The notes below the pieces were generated by a model. The model had not been told where the DNA came from. It searched no databases and saw nothing but the letters and a program-made list of their open reading frames with translations. Below, piece by piece: positions 23,905-31,686 of a stretch of DNA of 64,000 nt. Origin of the DNA: S015-6 sp964384945 (GTDB lineage: Bacteria; Desulfobacterota; DSWW01); the NCBI GenBank assembly GCA_964384945.1, contig CAYLMK010000005.1:62001-126000 (forward strand). Direction: 5' to 3'. The position numbers and the translations under genes were made by a program. Position 1 is the first letter of the stretch. Each line of letters starts with the position of its first letter.

Positions 23905-24674
23905 ACCCCTGTGCACTGGACATACGAGAGGCCTCCTACAGGTACCCCGACGGGACCCTTGCGATCGAGGGCGTGACCTTTTCGGTCGGCCCGAAGGAAG
24001 CGGTTGCCCTGGTGGGCCCCTCCGGCGCCGGAAAGACGACCCTCATGCTCTGTGTCGTCGGTTTCCTTCAACTTGAAGGGGGTGAAATCACCGTAAAGGG
24101 TCTCCGGGTGGGAAAGAAGACGCTTCGCAAGGTTCGCAGGGAGGTGGGAGTGCTCTTCCAGAATGCGGACGATCAGCTCTTCATGCCCACCCTCTACGAA
24201 GACGTTGCCTTCGGAGCGATGAACAGGGGGATGAAGGGAGAAGACCTGGACCGGGCGGTGCGCAGAGCCATCGCAGACCGGGGACTGACCGGAATGGAGG
24301 GCAAGTTCCCCGGCCATCTTTCCGCGGGGCAGAAGAGGCTGGCATCTCTTGCAGGGGTCCTCGTCACGGAGCCGGGGATCCTGCTCCTGGACGAACCTTC
24401 CTCCAACCTGGACCCGAAGTCGCGCCGCAGCCTCATCCGGCACCTCGACGGGCTCGAGAACGCGCGGCTTCTTGCCACCCACGATCTCGAGATGGTGCTT
24501 GATTTCTGCACGCGCGTTCTCGTCCTGGACCGCGGGCGGCTCGTCGCCCAGGGCGATCCGGCAGTGATACTTGCCGACAAGGGTCTGATGGAATCCTGTA
24601 ACTTGGAGGTTCCCCACTCGCTCCTGCCGCATCGGTATGAGCACCACGCCCCGCGAAAGCGCGACGGCAAGTAG
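23901..24674 (+). CDS. cbiO: Ni/Co ECF transporter ATPase CbiO
   Basis: The 257-residue ABC ATPase has Walker A GPSGAGKTT (residues about 37-45), Q-loop FQNADDQLF typical of CbiO, Walker B ILLLDEPSSNLDP and switch His in LLATHDLEM. The signature reads LSAGQKRLASLAGVL, with Ala where most CbiO have Gly (LSGGQ). The C-terminus HSLLPHRYEHHAPRKRDGK is His-rich, unusual for the family and possibly metal-sensing. It is the last gene of the operon. Confidence 0.9.
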   Translation: MNPCALDIREASYRYPDGTLAIEGVTFSVGPKEAVALVGPSGAGKTTLMLCVVGFLQLEGGEITVKGLRVGKKTLRKVRREVGVLFQNADDQLFMPTLYEDVAFGAMNRGMKGEDLDRAVRRAIADRGLTGMEGKFPGHLSAGQKRLASLAGVLVTEPGILLLDEPSSNLDPKSRRSLIRHLDGLENARLLATHDLEMVLDFCTRVLVLDRGRLVAQGDPAVILADKGLMESCNLEVPHSLLPHRYEHHAPRKRDGK

Positions 24675-24872
24675 CCTGCGCATTCGCGGGGTCGCTTCCC
24701 TTGTCCTGCGCGCGAGTTCCCGTATTCGGAACCTGCATTTCCGGCACCGGTGGCTTCAACAAGAAGGCGTGCGGAAGGAAGGCGCGATAGGTTTCGGGCG
24801 AGAGGCCTGGTCAGAGGTCTCCGTCCCCGGGAATTCATCGGAACACCGCCAATAAGCGTTTTTCAACGCCTG

Positions 24873-25097
24873 CTACAACCGCATGTGCCGTTCTACGAAA
24901 GGAGTCGGAGTCTTCGGGGCATGGCCGAGAAAGGCGTTGTAACCGTTCAGGAACAGCATCAGGCGGTCCACATCCACGGAACCCTCTTCCGCAAGGGGAT
25001 TATGTCGGTGTCGAAGCAGCCGTTCGAAGTCCTGTTTTGCCTCCGGCGACTCCGAGAACCGCTGGAATTCTGCCAGCTCCGCGTCAGTCAGGCGCAA
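24873..25097 (-). CDS. Small acidic protein coupled to a nucleotidyltransferase gene
   Basis: The 74-residue ORF starts with TTG (RLTDAELAEFQRFSESPE) inside the 3' end of the nucleotidyltransferase gene, overlapping by 14 bases and preceded by GGGAGAAG. It is predicted helical with no known motif. The overlap and shared strand suggest it is a real partner, perhaps regulating the nucleotidyltransferase in a toxin-antitoxin-like pair. That is inference. Confidence 0.55.
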   Translation of the reverse strand: MRLTDAELAEFQRFSESPEAKQDFERLLRHRHNPLAEEGSVDVDRLMLFLNGYNAFLGHAPKTPTPFVERHMRL

Positions 25098-25635
25098 CGA
25101 GCTTCTCCCTCAGCTCTTCGAAGAGCCCCGTCATTTCGAAAAGCGCGAAGTAGTCCAGCATTCTGGCCCAGTCAAGATTCCTTCCGTGCAGGTTCAGCAA
25201 TTCCTCGATATCGGCAAGGTCCCGGGTTTTGCGCAAGGGGTTGTTGGCCATGGCCTGCACCTTAAGGCCCACAAGGTCCTCAGGGATCAGAACGCGGACG
25301 GAAAACTCCCCCTGGAAGACGGGCTTGGCCACGGCATCCGCCAGCATCCTCATGGCGGGCTTGCGAAACGCGTGCAGAAAATCGACCTCGCCGAACAGAC
25401 TCTCTGAGGATACGTATTGAGAGACGTTTTCGGAACGATGACGACACGCATAGCCCAAGTCCGACATGACGCCATCCACCTTCGGCATCTCATCGCGCAG
25501 CGTCAGGAAGTCGATGTCCACCGTGGCCCTCGTCACCCCCCACACTCCCAGGGCAAATCCTCCGATCAGGGCGTAGTGCAACCTTTCCCGTTCGAAGGCT
25601 TCCAGGATTCTTCTCATCACGAGCTGGAAATCCAC
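25084..25635 (-). CDS. Nucleotidyltransferase-fold protein (AbiEii/MNT-like)
   Basis: The 183-residue protein has the nucleotidyltransferase signature ALIGGFALGVWGVTRATVDIDFL (quoted in part; GG-x9-R-T-x-D-x-D, near residues 20-42), followed by IPEDLVGLKVQAMANN and a helical end. Proteins of this type include AbiEii/MNT toxins that modify tRNA or partner proteins. No AbiEi antitoxin is adjacent, but a 74-residue ORF overlaps its end. GTG at 25635 is the likely start. About 200 bp upstream, to the DUF1573 remnant, hold no gene. Confidence 0.75.
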   Translation of the reverse strand: MDFQLVMRRILEAFERERLHYALIGGFALGVWGVTRATVDIDFLTLRDEMPKVDGVMSDLGYACRHRSENVSQYVSSESLFGEVDFLHAFRKPAMRMLADAVAKPVFQGEFSVRVLIPEDLVGLKVQAMANNPLRKTRDLADIEELLNLHGRNLDWARMLDYFALFEMTGLFEELREKLVAPD

Positions 25636-25837
25636 GGGACAGCCTGCTCCCTCCGTCGTTTTCGGCGCGGCCTTCGGCCACAAGCTGTTCCTGCGCATTC
25701 TAACAGAACCGGCCCGAACGGGAAAGCCGCGTTGGCCGTCCCGTGCGATCAGGTAGGGGTCCGGGCCTTTCCTGGGCCCGGAAGGGATGGGCGGGCGTTG
25801 AGAGGGGCTTCCACGAACCTGCAGCCCGCCGGACTCT

Positions 25838-26862
25838 TCAGGGGGCAGAGCCCTCCTTTTCGTCGCGAAGGATACCGAAGACGGGAACCTCCATGATCTC
25901 CTCTTCACCGTTCCCCAGATGAATCCTAAGTCTCTCCGATATCCTGCCGCTCGGTCTGTCTCCCGGATCATACGTGACCCGGATGCGGCAGTCTTCCCCG
26001 TCGCCTCCCGGAATGATCTCGGTACGGATCTCCTTGGCCGTCGTTTCAACCGCTCCGACCGTGAACTCCTCTTCCCCCGTTTTCACGAGAAGGATCTCTT
26101 GCGTCGATGGTCTTCCCCGAGGGACAAGGCCGAAAGAGACCATCTCCGGAGACGCCCTGACCTTTCCCTGGATGAGGGCATAGAAGGGCACCACAATCTG
26201 GGGCGATTTCCGGCCGTTGGTCTCTAGTACAATCTTTCCGGCGAGCCTTCCCAGGGGCAGATCCTTCGTCAGGGCGACTTCGTACACCACCTCTTCTTCT
26301 CTTTCGCTTTCCCGTTTCAGGGATACCGCGGAACTCTCGGAGCGAGCCGCCTTGACGCCAAGCCCCTTGCCCTTGGGCATCTGAATCCTCAATCGAACGG
26401 GCCTGGGGGGATCGCCCTTTCTCACGGTCCCCCAGTTAATGTTGCGAGGCTCTATGCTGAATTTTGAAACCTCGCCTTGATCTCTCCCGTGCCCCCGGGC
26501 GGTATATCCTTCTCTTTCACCACGGCGCCCGTGCAGCCGCAGGAGGTTCGGACGCGATCAATCTTGAGCACCCCGCCGCCGGTGTTCTTGAAAGAAAAGA
26601 TGTGGACGACATCCTCCCCTTCAGCCGCCTCACCGAAATCATATTCCGTGTGATCAAACTCGATCACCGCCTCGTTGCCCGGGACGGTTTTGCCATGCTC
26701 GTCATTGTCTCCTGCGGCTGAGGCCTCCGAGATGCCGACCGGGGAAGGATGCGTCGCGTCCCTCCCCGATTCGGCCTCCAACCCCTCGGGCGCCTTTCCG
26801 CAGGCCAGGATGAAAAAAGGCATCAAGAGTGAGACAAGAACCGGGACGGATGCCTTCCTCAT
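25838..26862 (-). pseudogene. DUF1573-domain lipoprotein gene broken by a frameshift and internal deletion
   Basis: The 5' part (26452-26862, 136 codons) starts MRKASVPVLVSLLMPFFIL with a lipobox ending ILAC. It contains the DUF1573 core (IEFDHTEYDFGEAAEGE; RTSCGCTGAVVKEKDIPPGG), then stops right after GEIKARFQNSA. In another frame the text resumes at KFSIEPRNINWGTVRKGDPP and runs to 25838 through further Ig-like repeats. The segment normally linking the two (the end of the first Ig-like fold, roughly 40 residues) is missing, so a deletion plus frameshift is likelier than a sequencing slip. The downstream part could restart, but no good ribosome site is visible. Confidence 0.75.
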
Positions 26863-26947
26863 GGTTACCCCCTCTTTTCGCGTCCAAAGGCTTCCGGCGC
26901 CGCACAAATCTCTGCCCGGCGCTCCCCTCAGCGCTCACAATAGCGGC

Positions 26948-27424
26948 TCATACGCCCGGCGATGCTTCCTTGGCCTTCTCCGCCGAGCGGGTCCCGATTT
27001 CCCTTCCCTTCTTGCGCTTGACCGGGCTCGGCCCCAGCGCTCGAATCCTCTCGGTGAATTCGCGGGCGACCTCTGCGAACCTCGCCCCCATGGCCGCGGA
27101 CATGTTGTACATTTCAATGCGTTCCGGGTTGATCCCGATGGTCTCGAGGATCCTCTTCAAGTGCGTCACGCGTTTCCGTGCAAAGAAGTTGCCCGTCTCA
27201 AAATGGCAGTTTCCCTCCAGGCACCCGGCAACGTAGACGCCGTCGATCCCCTTTTCCAGCGCCTTCAGGATGAAGCTCTGGTCCAGCCTCCCCGTGCAGG
27301 GCATACGAATGATCTTCACATTGTCCGGGTACTCCAGGCGCATCGAGCCCGCCAGGTCGGCGGCGGCATAGGAACAGTAGTTGCAGCACAGAGCCAGGAT
27401 CTCCGGTTCAAAGGTTTCAGCCAT
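26948..27424 (-). CDS. Hydrogenase/heterodisulfide-reductase-linked iron-sulfur subunit, MvhD family (second copy)
   Basis: The 158-residue protein has the MvhD pattern LCCNYCSYAAADLAG near residue 13, MPCTGRLDQSFILKAL near 42, and VAGCLEGNCHFETGN near 70, which supply the cysteine ligands of a [2Fe-2S] cluster. MvhD carries electrons between a hydrogenase or formate dehydrogenase and HdrA in electron-confurcating complexes. GGAGGG lies six to seven bases before the ATG. The lysine-rich tail (KRKKGREIGTRSAEKAK) differs from copy 1. No hdrA or mvhA/G is beside it, so the partner is unknown. Confidence 0.9.
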   Translation of the reverse strand: MAETFEPEILALCCNYCSYAAADLAGSMRLEYPDNVKIIRMPCTGRLDQSFILKALEKGIDGVYVAGCLEGNCHFETGNFFARKRVTHLKRILETIGINPERIEMYNMSAAMGARFAEVAREFTERIRALGPSPVKRKKGREIGTRSAEKAKEASPGV

Positions 27425-27483
27425 CTCACATTTCCCTCCGTTGCGTGCCGCCCGAATTCCACCGAGGCCTCCCCGGCGAAGGC

Positions 27484-27954
27484 TCAGGCCTGATCCGAGG
27501 CGATCGCCTCTTCCGTCGGCACGGACCGTTCCCTGCCCGTGTGGGTCTTCACGGGATTCGGACCGAGCCCCTTGATTCTGCAGGTGAACTCGCGAGCAAC
27601 TTCGACGAATCGGGACGCCATCGCCGCCGAGAGGTTGTACATTTCGATACGTTCCGGGCTGATTCCGATTTCGCGAAGCAGACCCTTCGCGAGCTCCATG
27701 CGCTTGCGCGCCCTCAGGTTTCCCGTCTCGAAGTGGCAGTTCCCTTCCAGGCAGCCCGCCACCATCACCCCGTCGACGCCTTGTTCCAGGGCGGTCAGCA
27801 GATGCAGAACGTCCACCCTTCCGGTGCAGGGGACATGGAGAATCTTCACGTTGGAAGGGTATTCCATGCGCATGGACCCTGCCAGGTCGGCCGCCGCATA
27901 GGCGCAGTAGTTGCAACAGAAGGCCAGGATTTCCGGTTCGAAATCTTCTTTCAT
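27484..27954 (-). CDS. Iron-sulfur subunit, MvhD family (first copy)
   Basis: The 156-residue protein is a close paralogue of the next gene: FCCNYCAYAAADLAG near residue 12, VPCTGRVDVLHLLTAL near 42, VAGCLEGNCHFETGN near 70 and EMYNLSAAMASRFVEVA near 115. AAAGGAGA precedes the ATG by eight bases. It starts 23 bp after the 3' end of the Sec-like tRNA gene on the same strand, so it may share its transcript. All expected positions are cysteines encoded by TGC/TGT, with no in-frame TGA. Confidence 0.9.
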   Translation of the reverse strand: MKEDFEPEILAFCCNYCAYAAADLAGSMRMEYPSNVKILHVPCTGRVDVLHLLTALEQGVDGVMVAGCLEGNCHFETGNLRARKRMELAKGLLREIGISPERIEMYNLSAAMASRFVEVAREFTCRIKGLGPNPVKTHTGRERSVPTEEAIASDQA

Positions 27955-27977
27955 CGTTCGATCTCCTTTCGCAAGAT

Positions 27978-28073
27978 TGGAGAGAGGAGGTGGGAATCGA
28001 ACCCACTCCAGGTATTGCTCATACCCGGCTCACGGGTTTGCAGCCCGCAGGGGGACCCAGCCCCGCACCTCTC
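27978..28073 (-). tRNA. Selenocysteine-tRNA-like tRNA with cysteine anticodon GCA and U73 (tRNA-ReC type)
   Basis: Read on the minus strand: an 8-bp acceptor (GAGAGGTG with CTCCTCTC, one U-U mismatch), a D arm with GGGG-CTGGGT-CCCC, an anticodon arm GCGGG-CTGCAAA-CCCGT giving anticodon GCA, a long variable arm CCGGGTAT-GAGCA-ATACCTGG, a T arm GTGGG-TTCGATT-CCCAC, then T73 and an encoded CCA. The 8+5 layout and long extra arm are those of tRNA-Sec. GCA and U73 are identity elements for cysteinyl-tRNA synthetase. This fits the reported tRNASec-like tRNACys class called tRNAReC. It lies between a double-cubane reductase gene and mvhD on the same strand. Confidence 0.85.
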
Positions 28074-28102
28074 CCTGGAGATGTCCGGCAGGACAGGGAT
28101 GT

Positions 28103-29380
28103 TCACCGTCGTATCATCTCCACAAATGCCTCGATGCGGTTCTTGATAATTTCCGTATCCTCGTTGCTGTAATCGGTCTCGATCTTGAGCACCGGGATGT
28201 CCGCCTCCTTCAGCGCCCTTTCCAGCCGGAAGGACTCGATCCCGTAAGGATGGCAGAACTGGAGCGCGTAGTGGATCACCCCGTCGACCTTCAGGTCCCG
28301 CGCCATCTCGAGGACGTGTTCCAGGCGCTCGTTGTTCGGCGTGAAGCAGGCGCAGTCGATCTTCATGTAGCGGTCCACCAGATGGTCCACCATCTCTTCC
28401 AGGGTACGGCCGTCTTCCCGGACGAGATCCCGGGTGTTGCGCGTCCCGATGCAGGACTCCTCCCCCACCATAACGGCCCCGCTCGACTCGATCACGAACG
28501 GGAGCTTCCAGTTCGGCACGGCCATGGGGCAACCCGAGACCATCACGCGCGGAGTCCCCTTGGGCACCGCGCCCTCCCCCTTCTTCACCCGCGCCTCCAA
28601 CTCGTCGCAAAGTTCCCCGATCTTCTCGATAAAGCGCGGCGGGTCGTCGTAGAAGGAGATCTGATTGACTAAGAGCGCGTCCCTGCCCGAGATCGGCGTC
28701 GGCACGGCCTTCCGAAGCCGGTTCAACCGCTGCAGGACCCGACGCCGGTCGTTGAGCATCCGGATCGAGCGCGCGAGGCTCCCCGCGGTCACGGTGACGC
28801 CGGTCAGTTCCTGGACCCGGCCCATCAGACGCACGACCTCTTCCCTCCACATGCGCCGGTCCCTCGCCTCCTTCATCTGCGGAACTTCCATCACGTAGAC
28901 CGGCGTGTGCTCCTCGAGGATCTCGAAGGCCTTCTTCTTGCCGTCGCAGGTAGTCTCTCCGATCACGAGATCACAGGACTCGAAGAAGGGACAGACGCGG
29001 GCCAGCTTGAACCCCATGAACGACTTGATGAGCGCGCAGGTGCTCCTCGGCAGAATGCGCTCCGCCTCTTCCTTTCCCATCTCCGCGCCCGCGCACAGGC
29101 CCACGCTCACCCCATTGGCCGCCCAGAGGATCTCCTCGGGCACGAAGACGCAGAAGGTGCCGATCACCTTCTTGCCTTTTTTCTTGGCCTCGAGAAGCTC
29201 CTGGATCCGCAGCCCGTGCACCTCGGAGAGCACGAAGTCCAGGTACTCGGCCCCCCTGAGTCGCCCCTCCTGCGACAAGTAGATGTCTCCGTAGAAGTTT
29301 CCCAGCACCTTGAGCAGGTTGTCATGGGCGGGCAAATCCATGCCCAGTTCGTCCCACATTTTTTCGTACTTCGAGGCCAT
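28103..29380 (-). CDS. Double-cubane-cluster anaerobic reductase, 2-hydroxyacyl-CoA dehydratase (HgdB) superfamily
   Basis: The 425-residue protein belongs to the HgdB/YjiM-like group. It has GTFCVFVPEEILWAAN near residue 75, conserved cysteines in CPFFESCDLVIGETTCDGKK near 145 and VSGCPMAVPNWKLP near 300, then EESCIGTRNTRDLV, CACFTPNNERL and LQFCHPYGIES toward the end. Members bind a double-cubane [8Fe-9S] or two [4Fe-4S] clusters and perform low-potential reductions driven by an ATP-dependent activator. No activator gene is visible here. AAAGGAGA precedes the ATG. It lies between the yedF-like gene and the tRNA on one strand. Confidence 0.88.
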   Translation of the reverse strand: MASKYEKMWDELGMDLPAHDNLLKVLGNFYGDIYLSQEGRLRGAEYLDFVLSEVHGLRIQELLEAKKKGKKVIGTFCVFVPEEILWAANGVSVGLCAGAEMGKEEAERILPRSTCALIKSFMGFKLARVCPFFESCDLVIGETTCDGKKKAFEILEEHTPVYVMEVPQMKEARDRRMWREEVVRLMGRVQELTGVTVTAGSLARSIRMLNDRRRVLQRLNRLRKAVPTPISGRDALLVNQISFYDDPPRFIEKIGELCDELEARVKKGEGAVPKGTPRVMVSGCPMAVPNWKLPFVIESSGAVMVGEESCIGTRNTRDLVREDGRTLEEMVDHLVDRYMKIDCACFTPNNERLEHVLEMARDLKVDGVIHYALQFCHPYGIESFRLERALKEADIPVLKIETDYSNEDTEIIKNRIEAFVEMIRR

Positions 29381-29502
29381 AGGCGCTTCTCCTTTCGCAC
29401 TCGCGTTTCATACCGCTTCCTTTCCTGCACGGGCGGCTGACACCGCCGCGGGCAGCTTCCCCTGCCGGCCCCCGTCCTCCCACCCTCTGGCGTCCGGGCC
29501 CC

Positions 29503-29850
29503 TCAAGGTTTGAGGACCCTCTTGAAGCCCAGAAGGGCTTGCACCGTCTCCCGCATGTTCGTGGGCTTGCCCACCTCGAGCTTCTCCTTCCTTCCGTAGT
29601 AGCCCAGACAGGTGCCGCACGAGAGAATCTCGCTGCCTTGCTCCTCGTACCGCTTCAGGATGTCCAGGACCGGCGAGCCCTCCGTGGTGAGAAAGATGCC
29701 GCTGTTCATGCAGACGATCCTGGCCGGCAGGTCTCCTGTCTCCAGGAACACGTTCAGGAAGGCCTTCATCAGCTTCTCTCCCAGGTCAGGCTCGCCGTCC
29801 CCCATGCCGGAGGAGTCGATCACGAGCAGGAGATCCTTGTTCAGAGACAT
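29503..29850 (-). CDS. yedF: YedF-like sulfurtransferase-like selenium-metabolism protein (DsrE-like domain)
   Basis: The 115-residue protein matches the C-terminal DsrE-like domain of YedF: LLLVIDSSGMGDGEPDLGEK at the start, MNSGIFLTTEGSP in the middle and ILSCGTCLGYYGRKEKLEVG near residue 78, with the reactive CGTC cysteines. The N-terminal TusA-like domain of full-length YedF is absent. YedF genes co-occur with selenium-using pathways. Start 29850 has AAAGGAG; an in-frame ATG at 29886 is less likely. The DCCP gene follows after 122 bp. Its place beside a Sec-like tRNA strengthens a selenium or sulfur-transfer role. Confidence 0.85.
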   Translation of the reverse strand: MSLNKDLLLVIDSSGMGDGEPDLGEKLMKAFLNVFLETGDLPARIVCMNSGIFLTTEGSPVLDILKRYEEQGSEILSCGTCLGYYGRKEKLEVGKPTNMRETVQALLGFKRVLKP

Positions 29851-30317
29851 GTTCGCTCCTTTGCGGTTGAGGTGGTTTGATGACAAGTCGGTACGTCGGT
29901 GTACTTCCGGCCCCGATCCCCGGGACGGCCCCGATCGAGAGAGGCGATCGACCTTCGGCGGGGCAAAGGTTGCCGGGCCGGCCCGCTTGAGGGCGGACGC
30001 AAGCAGGCAAGGCGCAAACTCTTGCGCCGACCTGTCTGACGGAAATCAAGTTGACGGGAAAGGAGGAGGTGAGGAGCCGCGGGGCAAAGGAGGGGCGGAG
30101 ACCCTAGACAGGAAGACCCTGGGGTACGAGGTTTCGACCAAGCGAATAAAGGAATCTCGCGCAGAGCCATTGCGCTCTCTCGCTCCTGCCCCGGCACCCG
30201 GCCGGAGGCGCTCCCGAGGCTCAGGCCCGGTTTGGAAAGGCGCAAAAGCGCATGATCGCAAGCCCTTGTCGTTTCAATCCTGACATATCCGTCAGTCCTC
30301 GAGAACGAAGAAATCCT
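29851..30317. other. Gene-free region with a perfect hairpin
   Basis: No gene is supported here. GGCGCAA-ACTC-TTGCGCC (30011-30028) is a perfect hairpin without a T run, and its left arm lies in GCAAGGCGCAAA, the reverse complement of the 12-mer found in the inverted repeat at 17054-17155. The promoter of the yedF operon should lie on the minus strand in this stretch, but no clear -35/-10 pair was found. Confidence 0.5.
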
Positions 30318-31333
30318 CTACCTGCCGTTCCACGGCAATCTCGAATGATACGCGCCGCCCGCCGTTTTTTCAATCCCGGCCGGCCGGAAAGGCTTCACGG
30401 GCGCGGTCGGGTTCCGGAGGGTTTTCTCCAGGCGCAGCAGGCCCATGGCCAGGGAGATGACCGGCGCCATCAGGGGGGCGAGGATCATCGCGCCGATGAT
30501 GACCGGTGCGGAGTTCGCGAACAGGCCGAAGGTCGCCAGGAGGGTGGAAAGAAGCGTCAGGATCACGTACGACTCGGAGAACCGGGTGTTTTCCCTCAGG
30601 ATCGTGAAAAGCTCCTTGAACGCCTCGGTGCTCGCATGCCGGATCCACGGCAGCGGGGAGGCCGTCATGGCCCGGAGAGTCTCCCCCGTGGGCAGGCCGT
30701 CGACGCGGTATCTTTCCTTGGGGTCGGCCTGGACTTGATCGACGGCCAGATGACGTCCGGGAATCAGGTGGAGCACACGCGCCGAAACGCGGAGTTCGAT
30801 TTCCTTGGCGCTCTGTTCCGCCCCGTCCACCGAGAAGTCGATCGGATCCGTGCCGGCGATCGTCACCGCCTCGGCCTTGATGTGACCCACGGAGCCCGGC
30901 AAAGGGCCCCCTGTTCCGGACCCGGGCAGAAAGAGAGAAGCGAAAAGAAGCCGTATCATCTCCCCAACGCTGCGCGGGGCGAGCACCAGAACGTGCAGCA
31001 TCCCGTCGTTGACCGCGGAATCCTCGAGCATGGGGCGGGTGAGAACCGAGCTGCGCCCGTGCTCCACGGCCACGATGCCCATGGCCGCGGTCTCCAGGGT
31101 CTTTCCCTTCTGCGTGGTGATCTTGAACGGACGGAGTCGGAAGGTGCGCAGGCTTCTCACCCAGCCCGCAAACCGGCGCACGCGGGCGGACAGGCCTTCG
31201 GTGACCCCGGTTCCGGAATCGCTTCCGACTCAAGAGGTGCCGCTCGCGCCTCGTTCCCTTCGAACAGAGCGAGGATTCTTTCTCGGAGGGCCTTGTCTTC
31301 CTCGGGGTCGAACAGCAGGGTGAAGCGGCGCAC
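30318..31333 (-). pseudogene. Decayed DUF389-family membrane protein gene
   Basis: A 5' piece from GTG at 31333 reads MRRFTLLFDPEEDKALRERI and runs out of frame near 31200. The main part (30318-about 31200) continues in another frame with KITTQKGKTLETAAMGIVAV, then DUF389 membrane text LSTLLATFGLFANSAPVIIG and AMILAPLMAPVISLAMGLL. It ends soon after the first two DUF389 helices, although the family normally has four or more additional ones. Both the frameshift and the missing C-terminus argue for a pseudogene. Confidence 0.75.
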
Positions 31334-31686
31334 ACGGATATGCCATCCTTGTTCCGGCAGGCCGGTCAGCCCGGCTGGAACCGGATCGCCGGTTCACGCG
31401 TCGAGGTGCCCGGCGGCACGGGCCCGGGATTGCACCATTTTGATTCCCGTAAAAGAATCACGGATTCGCCACCGAGGAGATGCACGTGCTTTTCGCAAAT
31501 CGAGGGCGAGGAGATGATCCGCAGCCTCGTCCCGGAATCCATCTCGTTCGCTCCCAGGCAAACCTCCCTTGACCCGTAGCACGGAATCTGATATCGTACC
31601 ACGAATTCCGGTCGAAAAACGCACAGGATCCGGAAGGGTTCCCGGGTCCGTGCCCACCGCACAAACGCGAAAAGGGAGGTTTTCAA
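31334..31686. other. Intergenic region upstream of the TonB/FecBCD-like operon
   Basis: No gene is visible in these 353 bp. They hold the promoter listed at 31569-31597 and a leader of about 85 bases ending in AAAAGGGAGG just before the receptor ATG. I did not find a convincing Fur box by eye. Confidence 0.5.
31569..31597 (+). promoter_or_regulatory. Sigma-70-type promoter for the receptor-ABC operon
   Basis: TTGACC (31569-31574), a 17-bp spacer and TATCGT (31592-31597), about 80 bp upstream of the receptor's ribosome site. Confidence 0.5.

Noticed and set aside
27484..27954. In-frame TGA (selenocysteine) in the MvhD or reductase genes beside the Sec-like tRNA
   Set aside because: All three frames are complete without internal TGA, and the expected redox positions are cysteine codons.
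27978..28073. Ordinary tRNA-Cys
   Set aside because: The 8-bp acceptor and a variable arm with an 8-bp stem do not fit tRNA-Cys, although the anticodon and U73 do. The Sec-like reading explains all parts.
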